Source of the DNA: Bacillota bacterium
Lineage (GTDB): Bacteria; Bacillota; UBA4882; UBA8346
Direction: 5' to 3'
DNA: 55,225 bases
NCBI GenBank assembly: GCA_023415835.1
Contig: JAEZJK010000082.1
Coordinates: forward strand, 1 to 55,225
Within the stretch, counting starts at the first letter, position 1; the number at the start of each line of letters is the position of its first letter. The position numbers were made by a program, and so were the translations under genes. The notes under the pieces are model-generated. The model saw only the letters and a list, made by a program, of their open reading frames with translations, ran no database searches and had not been told where the DNA came from. Positions 33,013-42,215 of the stretch are shown here, piece by piece.

Positions 33013-35712
33013 TTATTCCTCCAATCGAATTTGGTTCATTTCGCCCCAGTTACTGCCGAGTTTTAAATCCACTGTCAAAGGGACCGTTAGCGTAATCGCC
33101 TGCTCCATTTCTTCTTTAACAATACGTGCCAATTCTCTCCAATTAGCTTCCTTCACCTCAAAGACCAATTCATCATGGACCTGTAATAAGAGTTTCCCAA
33201 GTTCTGGCCGTTCCGCTAGGATTCGCCCAATTTTAACCATCGCCAGTTTAATAATATCGGCGGCTGTCCCTTGGATCGGCGTATTCCGCGCCATTCTTTC
33301 CGCGAACGATCGCAGCGTAAAATTGCGCGAATAAAGATCCGGCAATTTACGGATCCGCCCAAGTAAAGTACGGGCTTCGCCACAACTACGGGCCTGTTCA
33401 ATTAATTCCGTTACATATCTCTTGACTCCGGGGTATTGTTGGAAATAGGCCTCAATAAAGGAATCTGCCTCCTTACGGCTTACCCCGATATTTTTAGCTA
33501 ATCCGAAACCGCTAATACCATAAATGATTCCGAAGTTGACCGCTTTGGCTTGATTACGCATTTCCCTGGTTACCTGTTCCGGTTCGATCCCATGGACTGC
33601 CGCCGCGGTGAACCGATGAATGTCTTCCCCTTTTAAGAACGCCTCACGATAGGCCGGATCCCCGGAAAAATGCGCCATCACCCTTAGTTCGATTTGCGAA
33701 TAGTCGGCCGCCAGGAGTAAATAATCCGGATCTCCGGCGCTAAATGCCTTACGGATCATTCGGCCTTCTTCGGAACGGACCGGAATATTTTGGAGATTCG
33801 GTTCGGTACTGCTTAAACGGCCGGTAGTAGTCACCGCCTGATTAAAAGTAGTATGAACCCGCCCTGTTTTCGGGTTAATCAAGGCGATTAAAGAATCGAT
33901 ATAGGTGGTTTGCAGCTTAAGGTTTTGCCGGTATTCCAAGATTCTTGACACTACCGGATGCTGATCGAGGAGTTCTTCCAACACTTGAGCATCGGTAGAA
34001 TAGCCTGTTTTCGTTTTTTTAGGCGCTTTTAACCCCAGCTTTTCATAGAGAATAGTTCCCAACTGTTTAGGGGAATTGATGTTGAACTCTTCCCCCGTCA
34101 GGCTAAAAATTTCTGTTTCCAATTGTTGTTGGCGGACCCGAAGCCCGTTCCCGAATGAACGGAGCGCCTCCGGTTCCACTTTAACGCCAGTTTGTTCCAT
34201 ATTAAATAATACATTGATTAACGGAGTTTCCACATCCCGATAGAGATCAATCAATCCCAATGTTGACATGGATTCCTGAAAAACATCCCGTAACTCCCGG
34301 ATCGCTTGGAGACGCCCCCCCACAATGTTGGTTAGGATCTCTTCCGGTAGTCCCGTCGGGAGCTCAAAAACGGAAATTAATTTACCCCGTTCGTTATTCC
34401 AGGCAGGAATCGTCTTTTGAAGGTAGTTCCTAGCCAGTTCTTCCAGTTCTAAACTTCCCAGCCCCGCATTGACCAGATATCCGGCGATTAAGCTATCTTC
34501 AAGGACTCCGTCGAGCTCTATCCCATTAACCATCGCAATTTGCATTTGTTTTTTTAGATCGTGCCCAATTTTAATAATCGCATTATCGCTCAATATACGG
34601 ACTAAACATTCAGGAAGCGGTTGGTTTTCGGCAAGATGATAAAACCAATTTTCCCGAAGGTCGCTCAATCCCAAACCCAATAGTTTACTCCCTGTCCAGT
34701 TGGCTCCGGCGGTCAAAAACTGAACGGCGCAAAACCGGGCTGAACCCAATTGACGGGCAACCGATTCCAGATTAACCTCATTAATAGCCTGAATTTTAAA
34801 TTCGAAGGGTTTGAAAGTACTTAGCTCCTGTTCCGGCCGATCTCCATCGCTGAGTTTTTTTGCTAGCGATTTAAATTCATATTTAATACAAAAATCAAGC
34901 AACTTTTCACGGTCGTAAGGCCTCTGCCGGCAGCAATCCTTGATCTCCACCACAAGTTTGAGTCCGGTGACAATGGTTGCCAATTTCTTACTGAGATACG
35001 CTTGATCCCGGTATTTTAACAACAACTCCTGATCCCGGCTCCGTTCGATTTTTTCAATCCCTTCATAAACGCCTTCAATTGAACCAAATTGGTGCAAGTA
35101 TTTGAGGGCGGTTTTTTCGCCGAATCCAGGGACTCCGGGAATATTGTCTGAAGAATCGCCCATTAAACCCTTAAGGTCTATCAATTGCTGGGGTCTCAAT
35201 TGATACCGGTTTAAAATGTATTCCTCATCAACCGTATCTACTTCAGTAATGCCTTTCCGGGTGTATTTGACTTTGATCCCCGGCCCCACCAGTTGAAATG
35301 CGTCCCGATCCCCAGTCACCAATTCAACTTCTAAACCTTGCCCGGCGGCGTGCTTGGCATAGGTACCGATTAAGTCGTCGGCCTCAAAACCCGGTTCTTC
35401 AAGAGCCGGAATCTCCAGTATCGACAATAGTTCTTTAATAATCGGAATCTGGGTCCTTAATGAGTCCTCCATCTTTAAACGTTGCCCTTTATAAGCCGGA
35501 TACTCCTGATGGCGAAAAGTAGGGACCCCTGAGTCCAACGCCGCCAGCATAAATTGGGGTTTTGATTCATCCAACAACCTGAGAAGCATCATTGTCATCC
35601 CGTAAATGGCGTTAGTAGGTTGTCCGCCGCTAGTTGCCAGCGGTGGTAAAGCAAAAAAAGCCCGATTAGCCAGACTGTAAGTGTCAATTATAATCAGTTT
35701 TTCAGTACTCAT
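33013..35712 (-). CDS. polA: DNA polymerase I
   Basis: 899-residue polymerase for repair and Okazaki processing. An N-terminal 5'-3' exonuclease domain (IIDTYSLANRAFF; GFEADDLIGTYA; LKGLMGDSSDNIPGVPG) is followed by a 3'-5' exonuclease-like domain and the polymerase domain (DYSQIELRVMAHFSGD, the O-helix KAVNFGIIYGISGFG, QVHDELVFEV). The middle domain lacks the Asp-x-Glu of exonuclease motif I (FCAVQFLTA instead), so proofreading is probably inactive, as in several Gram-positive PolA. The start overlaps the TsaD-like gene by 11 bases. Confidence 0.97.
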   Translation of the reverse strand: MSTEKLIIIDTYSLANRAFFALPPLATSGGQPTNAIYGMTMMLLRLLDESKPQFMLAALDSGVPTFRHQEYPAYKGQRLKMEDSLRTQIPIIKELLSILEIPALEEPGFEADDLIGTYAKHAAGQGLEVELVTGDRDAFQLVGPGIKVKYTRKGITEVDTVDEEYILNRYQLRPQQLIDLKGLMGDSSDNIPGVPGFGEKTALKYLHQFGSIEGVYEGIEKIERSRDQELLLKYRDQAYLSKKLATIVTGLKLVVEIKDCCRQRPYDREKLLDFCIKYEFKSLAKKLSDGDRPEQELSTFKPFEFKIQAINEVNLESVARQLGSARFCAVQFLTAGANWTGSKLLGLGLSDLRENWFYHLAENQPLPECLVRILSDNAIIKIGHDLKKQMQIAMVNGIELDGVLEDSLIAGYLVNAGLGSLELEELARNYLQKTIPAWNNERGKLISVFELPTGLPEEILTNIVGGRLQAIRELRDVFQESMSTLGLIDLYRDVETPLINVLFNMEQTGVKVEPEALRSFGNGLRVRQQQLETEIFSLTGEEFNINSPKQLGTILYEKLGLKAPKKTKTGYSTDAQVLEELLDQHPVVSRILEYRQNLKLQTTYIDSLIALINPKTGRVHTTFNQAVTTTGRLSSTEPNLQNIPVRSEEGRMIRKAFSAGDPDYLLLAADYSQIELRVMAHFSGDPAYREAFLKGEDIHRFTAAAVHGIEPEQVTREMRNQAKAVNFGIIYGISGFGLAKNIGVSRKEADSFIEAYFQQYPGVKRYVTELIEQARSCGEARTLLGRIRKLPDLYSRNFTLRSFAERMARNTPIQGTAADIIKLAMVKIGRILAERPELGKLLLQVHDELVFEVKEANWRELARIVKEEMEQAITLTVPLTVDLKLGSNWGEMNQIRLEE

Positions 35713-36646
35713 TTTTTAAACCTTCCTTTAGTAAATCAGAACCGAGTAAACCCACCCCCACCGCATTATCGCCCGATAGTTCCTTAGGGGCGAAGATCAG
35801 TTCTACGCCATCCAGAGGTGTTTCTTTTAATAATGCCGTCCGGATCAGTTCGTTAGAAGCTACTCCACCCGCAAATAGCACCGTCTTGACTTTAAATCGC
35901 TCGGCCGCTTCCAAAGTAACTTTGGTTAAAGCTTTGCTGATACAGTTAAAAACTCTCCGGGCTAACTCCGGTGAATTTATGCCGGAATCTATCAGGCGTT
36001 TTCCTGCGGAGTCAGGCCCTGAAAAACTGATTGTTAAATCTTTAGTCACTACCGGCAGTGATTCTATAGAATCGGATTGCCGCGCCAATTCCTCTAAAAA
36101 GGCTCCTGCCGGGAACCCAGCCCCTAATGCGACCCCAATCCGATCAACAAATTGTCCCACTTGGAGATCGGAGCTACCCCCGACTTTTTCAATGTTAAAA
36201 CCTCCCGCAAATGCCTTCGCTAACAACAGTTCAGTTGTTCCCCCGGAAAGATGCCATGCTAAAAAGGCTTCTTCAGGTGTTTCGCGATTGCAAAGCCCAG
36301 CCCGAAGGTGGCCTTCCTGATGGCTGGTTTCAAAAAATAGCGCCCCTACTATATGCGCTAAAGTCCCTCCCATGGCTGCGCCGACTTTAAATACAGGCAA
36401 ATAAGAGCCGGGAACCGGACGCGGCCTAGTTGAAGCAGCCACCGCTTTAACCGATCCGGTAATTTTTAAACCCTCTACCAATCGAGGTAAGTTTTGCAGG
36501 TGTTGAAAAACTGCTTCCGACTGCCTCAAACCGCGCTCGCCCGGCTTGACCCGTAACATTAGCCGGTTTTGGTCCAACACAGTGCCATCATCATTAATCA
36601 GGGCCACCGAGGTGGTATAACAACTGGTATCAATCCCGATAATCAT
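35702..36646 (-). CDS. TsaD/Kae1-like protein (divergent paralogue)
   Basis: 314-residue ASKHA-fold protein related to TsaD, the N6-threonylcarbamoyl-adenosine synthase subunit. It keeps IGIDTSCYTTSVAL at the N-terminus, the metal-binding pair in SHQEGHL (His109, His113, as His111/His115 of TsaD), FAGGVASNELIR and a C-terminal SGDNAVGVG aspartate. The sequence is otherwise distant from TsaD and shorter. Its substrate is unknown; a duplicate of the t6A enzyme is the simplest reading. ATG 36646 has GGAAAGAG upstream. It is fused in transcription to polA, after a nusB terminator. Confidence 0.75.
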   Translation of the reverse strand: MIIGIDTSCYTTSVALINDDGTVLDQNRLMLRVKPGERGLRQSEAVFQHLQNLPRLVEGLKITGSVKAVAASTRPRPVPGSYLPVFKVGAAMGGTLAHIVGALFFETSHQEGHLRAGLCNRETPEEAFLAWHLSGGTTELLLAKAFAGGFNIEKVGGSSDLQVGQFVDRIGVALGAGFPAGAFLEELARQSDSIESLPVVTKDLTISFSGPDSAGKRLIDSGINSPELARRVFNCISKALTKVTLEAAERFKVKTVLFAGGVASNELIRTALLKETPLDGVELIFAPKELSGDNAVGVGLLGSDLLKEGLKNEY

Positions 36647-36687
36647 TAATCCAAACTCTTTCCAACCGATTTTAATATCCAATTATC

Positions 36688-36712
36688 AAAAAACAGAGGT
36701 ATATCCTCCGTT
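36688..36712 (-). terminator. intrinsic terminator of nusB
   Basis: 8-bp stem AACAGAGG (36692-36699) / CCTCCGTT (36705-36712) with one G-U pair on the minus strand, then TTTTTTG. It lies 8 bases after the nusB stop. Confidence 0.75.
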
Positions 36713-36719
36713 ATCTGAT

Positions 36720-37151
36720 TCAAGTATCTTCCTTTAATTCTACTTCGGTCAGCCCGGAACTTCGAATGATATTGCCCAAGATTCCGTTGATAAACCGACC
36801 CGAATTATCGTCCCCGTAAGTTTTAGCCAATTCAACCGCTTCATTGACGGTAGCCCCTGCCGGAATGTCGTTAAAAAATTTCAATTCATAAAGGGACATC
36901 CGTAAAATGTTTCGGTCTGTGCTTAACATGCGATCCAATTTCCAGTCTTGGGCGTATTTAGTAATTTCAGCATCAATCTCAGTCAGATGGGTCATAGTCC
37001 CCTCGACTAATTGTTTTAGGAACAATTGTCCCGCTTCACTGAGAGTTGAATCTTTGAGATTTCGGGAAAGAACTTCATTCCAGGAATTCCTTCCCAAATC
37101 GATTTGGAAGATTATTTTAAAAGCTTCTTCACGGGCAGCACGCCGGGTCAT
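36720..37151 (-). CDS. nusB: transcription antitermination protein NusB
   Basis: 143-residue all-helical RNA-binding protein which, with NusE, binds boxA RNA and supports rRNA antitermination. Starts MTRRAAREEAFKIIFQIDLG and ends with the typical FFNDIPAGATVNEAVELAKTY…GRFINGILGNI. ATG 37151 follows AAGGTGG. Located after DUF2273, amaP and asp23, the normal clostridial order. Confidence 0.96.
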   Translation of the reverse strand: MTRRAAREEAFKIIFQIDLGRNSWNEVLSRNLKDSTLSEAGQLFLKQLVEGTMTHLTEIDAEITKYAQDWKLDRMLSTDRNILRMSLYELKFFNDIPAGATVNEAVELAKTYGDDNSGRFINGILGNIIRSSGLTEVELKEDT

Positions 37152-37169
37152 ACAACCACCTTTTTCAAA

Positions 37170-37397
37170 TTATTCTTTAGGAGGGAAAACTTTGTAGAAG
37201 ATATCCCGTAAAGAACCCCTCTGATCGACTCTTTTACCCAAAAAGTATCCTATAAATATACAAAAAACAAAAGCCAGCGCTCTCCAAAAACCCATAAACG
37301 CCCAAAGCAACCCGGCAATAAATCCAATTAAACCGCCGAAAATCCGGGCTTTATAGAGGGAGAGCTTCGGTAAGTTTTCATTGAAAAATTCTTTCAC
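37170..37397 (-). CDS. DUF2273 small membrane protein
   Basis: 75-residue protein with two hydrophobic helices (GGLIGFIAGLLWAFMGFW and LAFVFCIFIGYFLG). DUF2273 genes are regularly found between amaP and nusB or asp23 and probably join the Asp23 membrane complex. The start is GTG 37397 after AGGGGT. Confidence 0.85.
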   Translation of the reverse strand: MKEFFNENLPKLSLYKARIFGGLIGFIAGLLWAFMGFWRALAFVFCIFIGYFLGKRVDQRGSLRDIFYKVFPPKE

Positions 37398-37412
37398 AAA
37401 GGCTACCCCTTT

Positions 37413-37946
37413 CTATTCAACTCTCGCCCTAACTTCGGCTGCGATTTTAGTTACCAGGACTTTAACCGAGTTAACCCTAATACCAACAGTTTCAAAAAGG
37501 TAATCATCGACTTTGGCCTTAATTTCTTCGGAAATTTGCGGAATACTCAGATCCGGAATTACAGTCACTTCAATAAAAACATCCAAACCGGTTAAATCCG
37601 CCCGGACTCCCACATGGGCGTCTTTCACGCCTTTAATCCGTTTGCAAGCCCGTAAAGATAAACTCTCAACCGCCGAAACCGCAATTCGAATCTCACCGTA
37701 TTGGGTTTGGTGAATTATCGTTTTTTCCTCACGTTTCGTCCGGAGCGCCATCCTAATCGCTAAGGCCGCCAATAATAAAGATATCCCCGATACGCCCAAA
37801 GCCCACCAACGCTCTTGGGTGGATAGCGTTTTAAGATTCTCGAGAATAACGTCGGCTTGTCCCAAAGTTAATAGGAAGAAAACAATACCGACTACGGTCA
37901 AAATAATTCCGGCCAATAGACTGACTAACCGTTCCCCAACTTTCAT
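37413..37946 (-). CDS. amaP: alkaline shock response membrane anchor protein AmaP
   Basis: 177-residue protein that anchors Asp23 to the membrane. Two N-terminal hydrophobic segments (about 6-28 and 50-66) are followed by a cytoplasmic Asp23-like domain (GEIRIAVSAVESLSLRACKR, then VFIEVTVIPDLSIPQISEEI). It starts 88 bp after asp23 and precedes DUF2273 by 15 bp. Confidence 0.88.
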   Translation of the reverse strand: MKVGERLVSLLAGIILTVVGIVFFLLTLGQADVILENLKTLSTQERWWALGVSGISLLLAALAIRMALRTKREEKTIIHQTQYGEIRIAVSAVESLSLRACKRIKGVKDAHVGVRADLTGLDVFIEVTVIPDLSIPQISEEIKAKVDDYLFETVGIRVNSVKVLVTKIAAEVRARVE

Positions 37947-38034
37947 GAATCGTAATACCCTTCCTTTCTACATCTTATTTCTTTAAATTTTAAACCGAAA
38001 AAACGTGAGATAGGTTTAATTTGTCAAATCTTGT

Positions 38035-38418
38035 TTAAAGAACGCGAGTTTCATGGGTTTCCTCATTTCGGATCTCGACTCCCTGGATATGGACGTTTAC
38101 CTCTACCACTTCCAGGCCGGTCATACTTTCAACGGCGCGTTTAACATTTTCCTGTACCTGGTAAGCGATTTCGGGAATCTTAGCCCCAAATTCGATAACT
38201 ACAAATAAATCTATGGCAGCTTGTTTTTCACCAACTTCAACCTTTACTCCTTTGGCTAAGCTTTTCTTCTTTAGCAATTCGGCAAAGCCATCAACCATAC
38301 CGCCGCTCATCCCCGCCACTCCTTTAACTTCAGTAGCGGCCAATCCGGCGATTATTTTCACAACTTCACTAGCAATCCTAATACTGCCCGATTCATATCT
38401 TTCAATTGGTTCCGACAT
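38035..38418 (-). CDS. Asp23/Gls24 family envelope stress protein
   Basis: 127-residue cytosolic protein that multimerises beneath the membrane and affects envelope stress. Core: GSIRIASEVVKIIAGLAATE, then GVAGMSGG, VEVGEKQAAIDLFVVIEFGA and VNVHIQGV. ATG 38418 has GGAGGTG 6 bases upstream; the frame is open to 38445. It lies between accC and amaP in the standard clostridial order. Confidence 0.93.
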   Translation of the reverse strand: MSEPIERYESGSIRIASEVVKIIAGLAATEVKGVAGMSGGMVDGFAELLKKKSLAKGVKVEVGEKQAAIDLFVVIEFGAKIPEIAYQVQENVKRAVESMTGLEVVEVNVHIQGVEIRNEETHETRVL

Positions 38419-38448
38419 CACTACACCTCCAAATCTCCATACCAAATT

Positions 38449-39825
38449 TTAATCCGATTCAGCGCCGGATATGCCTGTTTTAGCGCCAAAAATTCTGGTT
38501 TGGATAAAATTGGTGTAGACCTCACCCCTTTTAAAATAAGGATTATTTAACACTTCCACTTGGAAAGGAATCGTAGTCTTTACCCCTTCAATCTCAAACT
38601 CTTCCAAAGCCCGGATCATTCGGTTGATGGCTGCGTCCCGTGATTCATCCCAGACAATCAATTTTGCAATCATCGAATCATAATAAGGTGGAATCAGATA
38701 ACCCTGATAAGCGCAACTATCAACTCTCACTCCGGGTCCCCCTGGAACATGATACACATTAATCCGGCCGGGTGACGGTTGAAAGTTTTTCGCCGGATCC
38801 TCAGCGTTAATCCGGCACTCAATGGCATGTCCCCGAACCTGAATTTGTTCTTGAGAGATTCCAAGCTTCATGCCTGCGGCCACTTTAATCTGCTCCTTAA
38901 TCAAATCAACGCTGGTGACCATTTCCGTAACCGGGTGTTCAACCTGGATCCGGGTATTCATTTCCATAAAATAGAATTCCCCATTTTTATCTAAGAGAAA
39001 TTCTACGGTCCCGGCATTAGTATAGCCAACTGATTTTGCCCCTTTGAGAGCGGTTTCGCCAATTTTACGGCGCATTTCAGGAGTAACCGCTGGAGAAGGG
39101 GACTCCTCGATCACCTTTTGGTGCCGACGTTGCACCGAACAGTCACGTTCACCCAAGTAAACGCCATTGCCATGTTCGTCTAAGAGTAACTGGATTTCAA
39201 TATGCTTCGGTTCCTCGATATATTTCTCCATATAAACCTCAGGGTTCCCGAAAGCTAAATCGGCTTCACTCTGAGCAGTCCGATAAGCATTTAACAATTC
39301 GTCTTGATTATAAACTACCCTCATCCCCCGGCCTCCGCCACCAGCCGATGCTTTAATAATCACCGGATAACCAATTTCGGCGGCTTTTTCCAAAGCCCCG
39401 GTTTCATCTTGAATAACCCCATCCGAACCGGGAACCACAGGAACACCGGCGTCTTTCATGGTCTGTTTGGCAACAGCCTTGTCTCCCATTTTCTCGATGG
39501 CTTCCGCCGGTGGTCCAATAAATTTGATGTGATGGGTCTCACAAATTTCTGCAAAACGCGCATTTTCAGCTAAAAAGCCGTATCCGGGATGAATCGCGTC
39601 CACCCCAGCCATAGTAGCGGCGCTAATGATATTGGGAATATTTAAATAACTGCGATTTCCGGGAGCAGGCCCTACACAAAAAGCCTCATCTGCATACTGA
39701 ACATGTAAAGAGTCCTGATCAGCTTCGGAATAAATTGCAACCGTTCCAATACCCATTTCTTTACAAGCCCTAATGATTCGGAGCGCAATTTCACCACGAT
39801 TGGCAATTAAAATCTTATCGAACAT
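38449..39825 (-). CDS. accC: acetyl-CoA carboxylase, biotin carboxylase subunit
   Basis: 458-residue ATP-grasp enzyme that carboxylates biotin on AccB with ATP and bicarbonate, first step of fatty acid synthesis. Signatures: KILIANRGEIALRIIRACKE, the glycine-rich KASAGGGGRGMRVV, and MEMNTRIQVEHPVTEMV. Full length. 34 bp after accB. The carboxyltransferase genes are not in the window. Confidence 0.96.
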   Translation of the reverse strand: MFDKILIANRGEIALRIIRACKEMGIGTVAIYSEADQDSLHVQYADEAFCVGPAPGNRSYLNIPNIISAATMAGVDAIHPGYGFLAENARFAEICETHHIKFIGPPAEAIEKMGDKAVAKQTMKDAGVPVVPGSDGVIQDETGALEKAAEIGYPVIIKASAGGGGRGMRVVYNQDELLNAYRTAQSEADLAFGNPEVYMEKYIEEPKHIEIQLLLDEHGNGVYLGERDCSVQRRHQKVIEESPSPAVTPEMRRKIGETALKGAKSVGYTNAGTVEFLLDKNGEFYFMEMNTRIQVEHPVTEMVTSVDLIKEQIKVAAGMKLGISQEQIQVRGHAIECRINAEDPAKNFQPSPGRINVYHVPGGPGVRVDSCAYQGYLIPPYYDSMIAKLIVWDESRDAAINRMIRALEEFEIEGVKTTIPFQVEVLNNPYFKRGEVYTNFIQTRIFGAKTGISGAESD

Positions 39826-39859
39826 CTTATCTCATGACACCTCCGGTTTTGAGTCAGGG

Positions 39860-40351
39860 TCACACTTTTTCCAAAATGAACAAAGGCTGGCCATACTCCA
39901 CCGGTTGTGAGTTTTCAACCAATATTTGGACTATTTTGCCCCGCCATTCACTCTCGATTTCATTCATTAGCTTCATCGCTTCAATAATACATACTACTTG
40001 TCCGGCCTCTACGGCTTGGCCTGCTTGAACATATGGCTCAGCTTCGGGGCTTGGGGCGCGATAAAAAGTGCCTACCATCGGAGCAACAATTAAGACTTGG
40101 TTTGGCCCAAGTCCCTCATTTTTTTCTTCACCTATGGGAACGGCCGAAGGGGTTGGTTGAACCGGAGGCAATCCGGGAGCCATCATCATATTTGCGGTGG
40201 GATACTGCATAATTGGAGCTTGGGTGGTTATATGGGAACAACTTATTCCCTTCTTTATCGAAATCTTGTTTCCTTCACTTTCTAAAACAAATTCAGTAAT
40301 GTCGGTTCCATCCAACATCTTCACCAATTCCTTGATTTCCTTATTGTTCAT
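39860..40351 (-). CDS. accB: acetyl-CoA carboxylase, biotin carboxyl carrier protein
   Basis: 163-residue carrier. The N-terminal dimerisation part starts MNNKEIKELVKMLDG, a Pro-rich linker lies around residues 50-75, and the C-terminal biotinyl domain has EAMKLMNEI with the biotinylated Lys at about 127. ATG 40351 follows AAGGAGG with 7 bases. It sits between spoIIIAH and accC, as usual in clostridia. Confidence 0.96.
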   Translation of the reverse strand: MNNKEIKELVKMLDGTDITEFVLESEGNKISIKKGISCSHITTQAPIMQYPTANMMMAPGLPPVQPTPSAVPIGEEKNEGLGPNQVLIVAPMVGTFYRAPSPEAEPYVQAGQAVEAGQVVCIIEAMKLMNEIESEWRGKIVQILVENSQPVEYGQPLFILEKV

Positions 40352-40465
40352 TCATTGTCCTCCTTCTAGGGAATGGAAAAAGTATTTTGTATTAATTCAC
40401 CAATGAAAAAAATTTTCCTTCTTTTAATTAATTTTATCTTTTGCCGTAACCTGTATGCATTTATT

Positions 40466-40555
40466 TAAGCAAGGGGCATGAACCTTGCGGTTCTAAGGGA
40501 TTTGGCTAAAAGAAACAAAGTTAAGCTATCAAACTTATGCCTATCTCACACCTAT
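40466..40555. repeat. degenerate intergenic repeat fragment
   Basis: The gap between spoIIIAH and accB carries a 16-bp word, TAAGCAAGGGGCATGA (40466-40481), that recurs exactly at 46732-46747. Its other end (…TTATGCCTATCTCACACC…) resembles the arm of the inverted-repeat element at 47577-47720. It probably belongs to that family, strongly decayed. Confidence 0.5.
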
Positions 40556-41068
40556 TTACCTTTCCAGAACCTGAATTTGATCCAAATGATATCCGGTAAC
40601 TTCATTGGCAGTAGTAGCAATGTTTTTTACTTCATCGGTTTGAAGCCGTCCTGAAATTGCAATTGTTACCAGTTTGCGGCTGATTGTCACCATACATTCT
40701 TTAAACCCTTTGGCCATCAAAAGATTCTCCAATTCATGCTCTTTGGAATTAGCCTGGGTCAAACGCCACAACTCTTCTTCAGCCTCGTTTCTTACCTGAT
40801 CCGAAAGGCCGATTTTATCCAATAAACCCTGGATCCTTTCAACTTCCCTGCTGCGCTCCCGGTCCCTTTCAATTTTTAGGTCTAATAAAGAGTCTCCCGG
40901 GTTATATTCGCGAGGGATCGAAGGAACAGGCTCCTTAACCGGAGGGTTTACGGTTTGGTTTACCCTGATTGCATAATGATAACCATAACAAAACAAAACT
41001 GTGCAAATCACTAGCGTTATTATGGCCCAGTATTTACGATTATTAATTACATAAAAAATATGTTTCAT
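40556..41068 (-). CDS. spoIIIAH: stage III sporulation protein AH
   Basis: 170-residue mother-cell protein with one membrane segment (about 12-32) and an intermembrane-space domain that meets SpoIIQ and forms the channel ring. A charged helix (residues about 60-90, RDRERSREVERIQGLLDKIG) precedes the ring-building motif; the C-terminus is ANEVTGYHLDQIQVLER. ATG 41068 is used because GAGGAG lies 8 bases upstream; GTG 41077 overlaps the site. It follows spoIIIAG by 5 bp. Confidence 0.9.
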   Translation of the reverse strand: MKHIFYVINNRKYWAIITLVICTVLFCYGYHYAIRVNQTVNPPVKEPVPSIPREYNPGDSLLDLKIERDRERSREVERIQGLLDKIGLSDQVRNEAEEELWRLTQANSKEHELENLLMAKGFKECMVTISRKLVTIAISGRLQTDEVKNIATTANEVTGYHLDQIQVLER

Positions 41069-41073
41069 TTTAC

Positions 41074-41673
41074 TCACTCCTCTTTATCCTTTCCGGGGAT
41101 AATCAAAACCCGATGGCCGGGGAGCCCTAAAATCGTTGTTACCGTATCGCTAAGCAATTTTTTGATCCGGCTATCGCGCGCCCCCGCCGCGACCACAACC
41201 ACCCCTTCAATTTCGGGGGCTAATTGCTCTTTGAGTACCGGGGAATCGCGGCCCTCCCGATCCTTAGCGAAGACCAATTCGTCACTGGTACTTTCTTCGG
41301 TATTAACCGCCCCTTGATCCTGATTAACCCGTTTACTAATCCGCGACTGCCGTTCCCAAATCTTACGGTTTCCCACCTTTAAATTAACATCGACCCGTAC
41401 TTCTCCGACTCCGGATATTCCGGTCAAGGTCTTAGTAAGTTCCCTTTCTAGCCGTTCTTCATCCGGCTCCGAATGGAGATTGGAAAGTTCCTGCTCAACC
41501 TGTCTTTGATCAACCAATTCTTTAGGATATTCCTCCTGTTTGTTTCCACTCATTAAGAGAGCTACCCCTAAACCTAATAACCCAAGTACAATCCAGATTG
41601 AACCCGGCTTCGTTTGAAAGTATACCCAAAGGTCATTTAACCCGGATGCCTTTTCTTCGTTAATTATTTTCAT
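41074..41673 (-). CDS. spoIIIAG: stage III sporulation protein AG
   Basis: 199-residue ring-forming component of the SpoIIIA-SpoIIQ channel. One membrane segment (about 27-43, IWIVLGLLGLGVALLMS), then an intermembrane domain with the ring-building motif beginning LTKTLTGISGVGEVRVDVNL and closing with EGVVVVAAGARDSRIKKLL. ATG 41673 lies within the end of spoIIIAF (14-bp overlap) behind GAGGTGA. Confidence 0.93.
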   Translation of the reverse strand: MKIINEEKASGLNDLWVYFQTKPGSIWIVLGLLGLGVALLMSGNKQEEYPKELVDQRQVEQELSNLHSEPDEERLERELTKTLTGISGVGEVRVDVNLKVGNRKIWERQSRISKRVNQDQGAVNTEESTSDELVFAKDREGRDSPVLKEQLAPEIEGVVVVAAGARDSRIKKLLSDTVTTILGLPGHRVLIIPGKDKEE

Positions 41674-42199
41674 CCCAAATCACCTCTATTTGCTCTTTGG
41701 AGAGATTGCAGACCAGCCGGATCGAGTTTTGAACCTTGATAGTTAATTTATCTTTAACAATTTTGGATAACTCCTTACCGTAAGCTGGAGCAACTCTGAC
41801 CAAAACCCGGAAAGATCCAGATTTGAACTCAAGGAAGCGGATCTCTTTCAAATCAATCTCATCAATCAATCCAATTACACTTTCAACTTTTTCTGCAACT
41901 AATCCGCGCTGTTGCAAATTAAAACCCTCCTCCCACCGGTTACGGATTTGAAAACCGCGCTCCAAGACTTGTTGTGAAGCTTGATCATTGATGCCTTGGC
42001 TCGAAGATAAAATCTGATCCAGATCTATAGAAATCTTAAAGACGCGGGTCAATGGCTGGATTAGGATCAACATCACCATTAGGCCGATTACCAATTTCAC
42101 CGCTTTTTTCAAGCCGTTCTCCGGTACCAGCATCTCGATAAACCCGGCCAATACTAATGCAGTTATTAATTGCCTTAACCAATCGGTTAAATTATCCAC
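41660..42199 (-). CDS. spoIIIAF: stage III sporulation protein AF
   Basis: 179-residue protein with two N-terminal membrane helices (LVLAGFIEMLVPENG region and LVIGLMVMLILIQPL) and a cytoplasmic or periplasmic ferredoxin-like domain ending LVCNLSKEQIEVIWDENN. GTG 42199 follows AAGGTGAG with 5 bases. The 113-bp gap to spoIIIAE is almost entirely a 95-bp fold-back element; the ribosome site lies just outside it. Confidence 0.9.
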   Translation of the reverse strand: MDNLTDWLRQLITALVLAGFIEMLVPENGLKKAVKLVIGLMVMLILIQPLTRVFKISIDLDQILSSSQGINDQASQQVLERGFQIRNRWEEGFNLQQRGLVAEKVESVIGLIDEIDLKEIRFLEFKSGSFRVLVRVAPAYGKELSKIVKDKLTIKVQNSIRLVCNLSKEQIEVIWDENN

Positions 42200-42215
42200 T
42201 TAAACTCACCTTATA

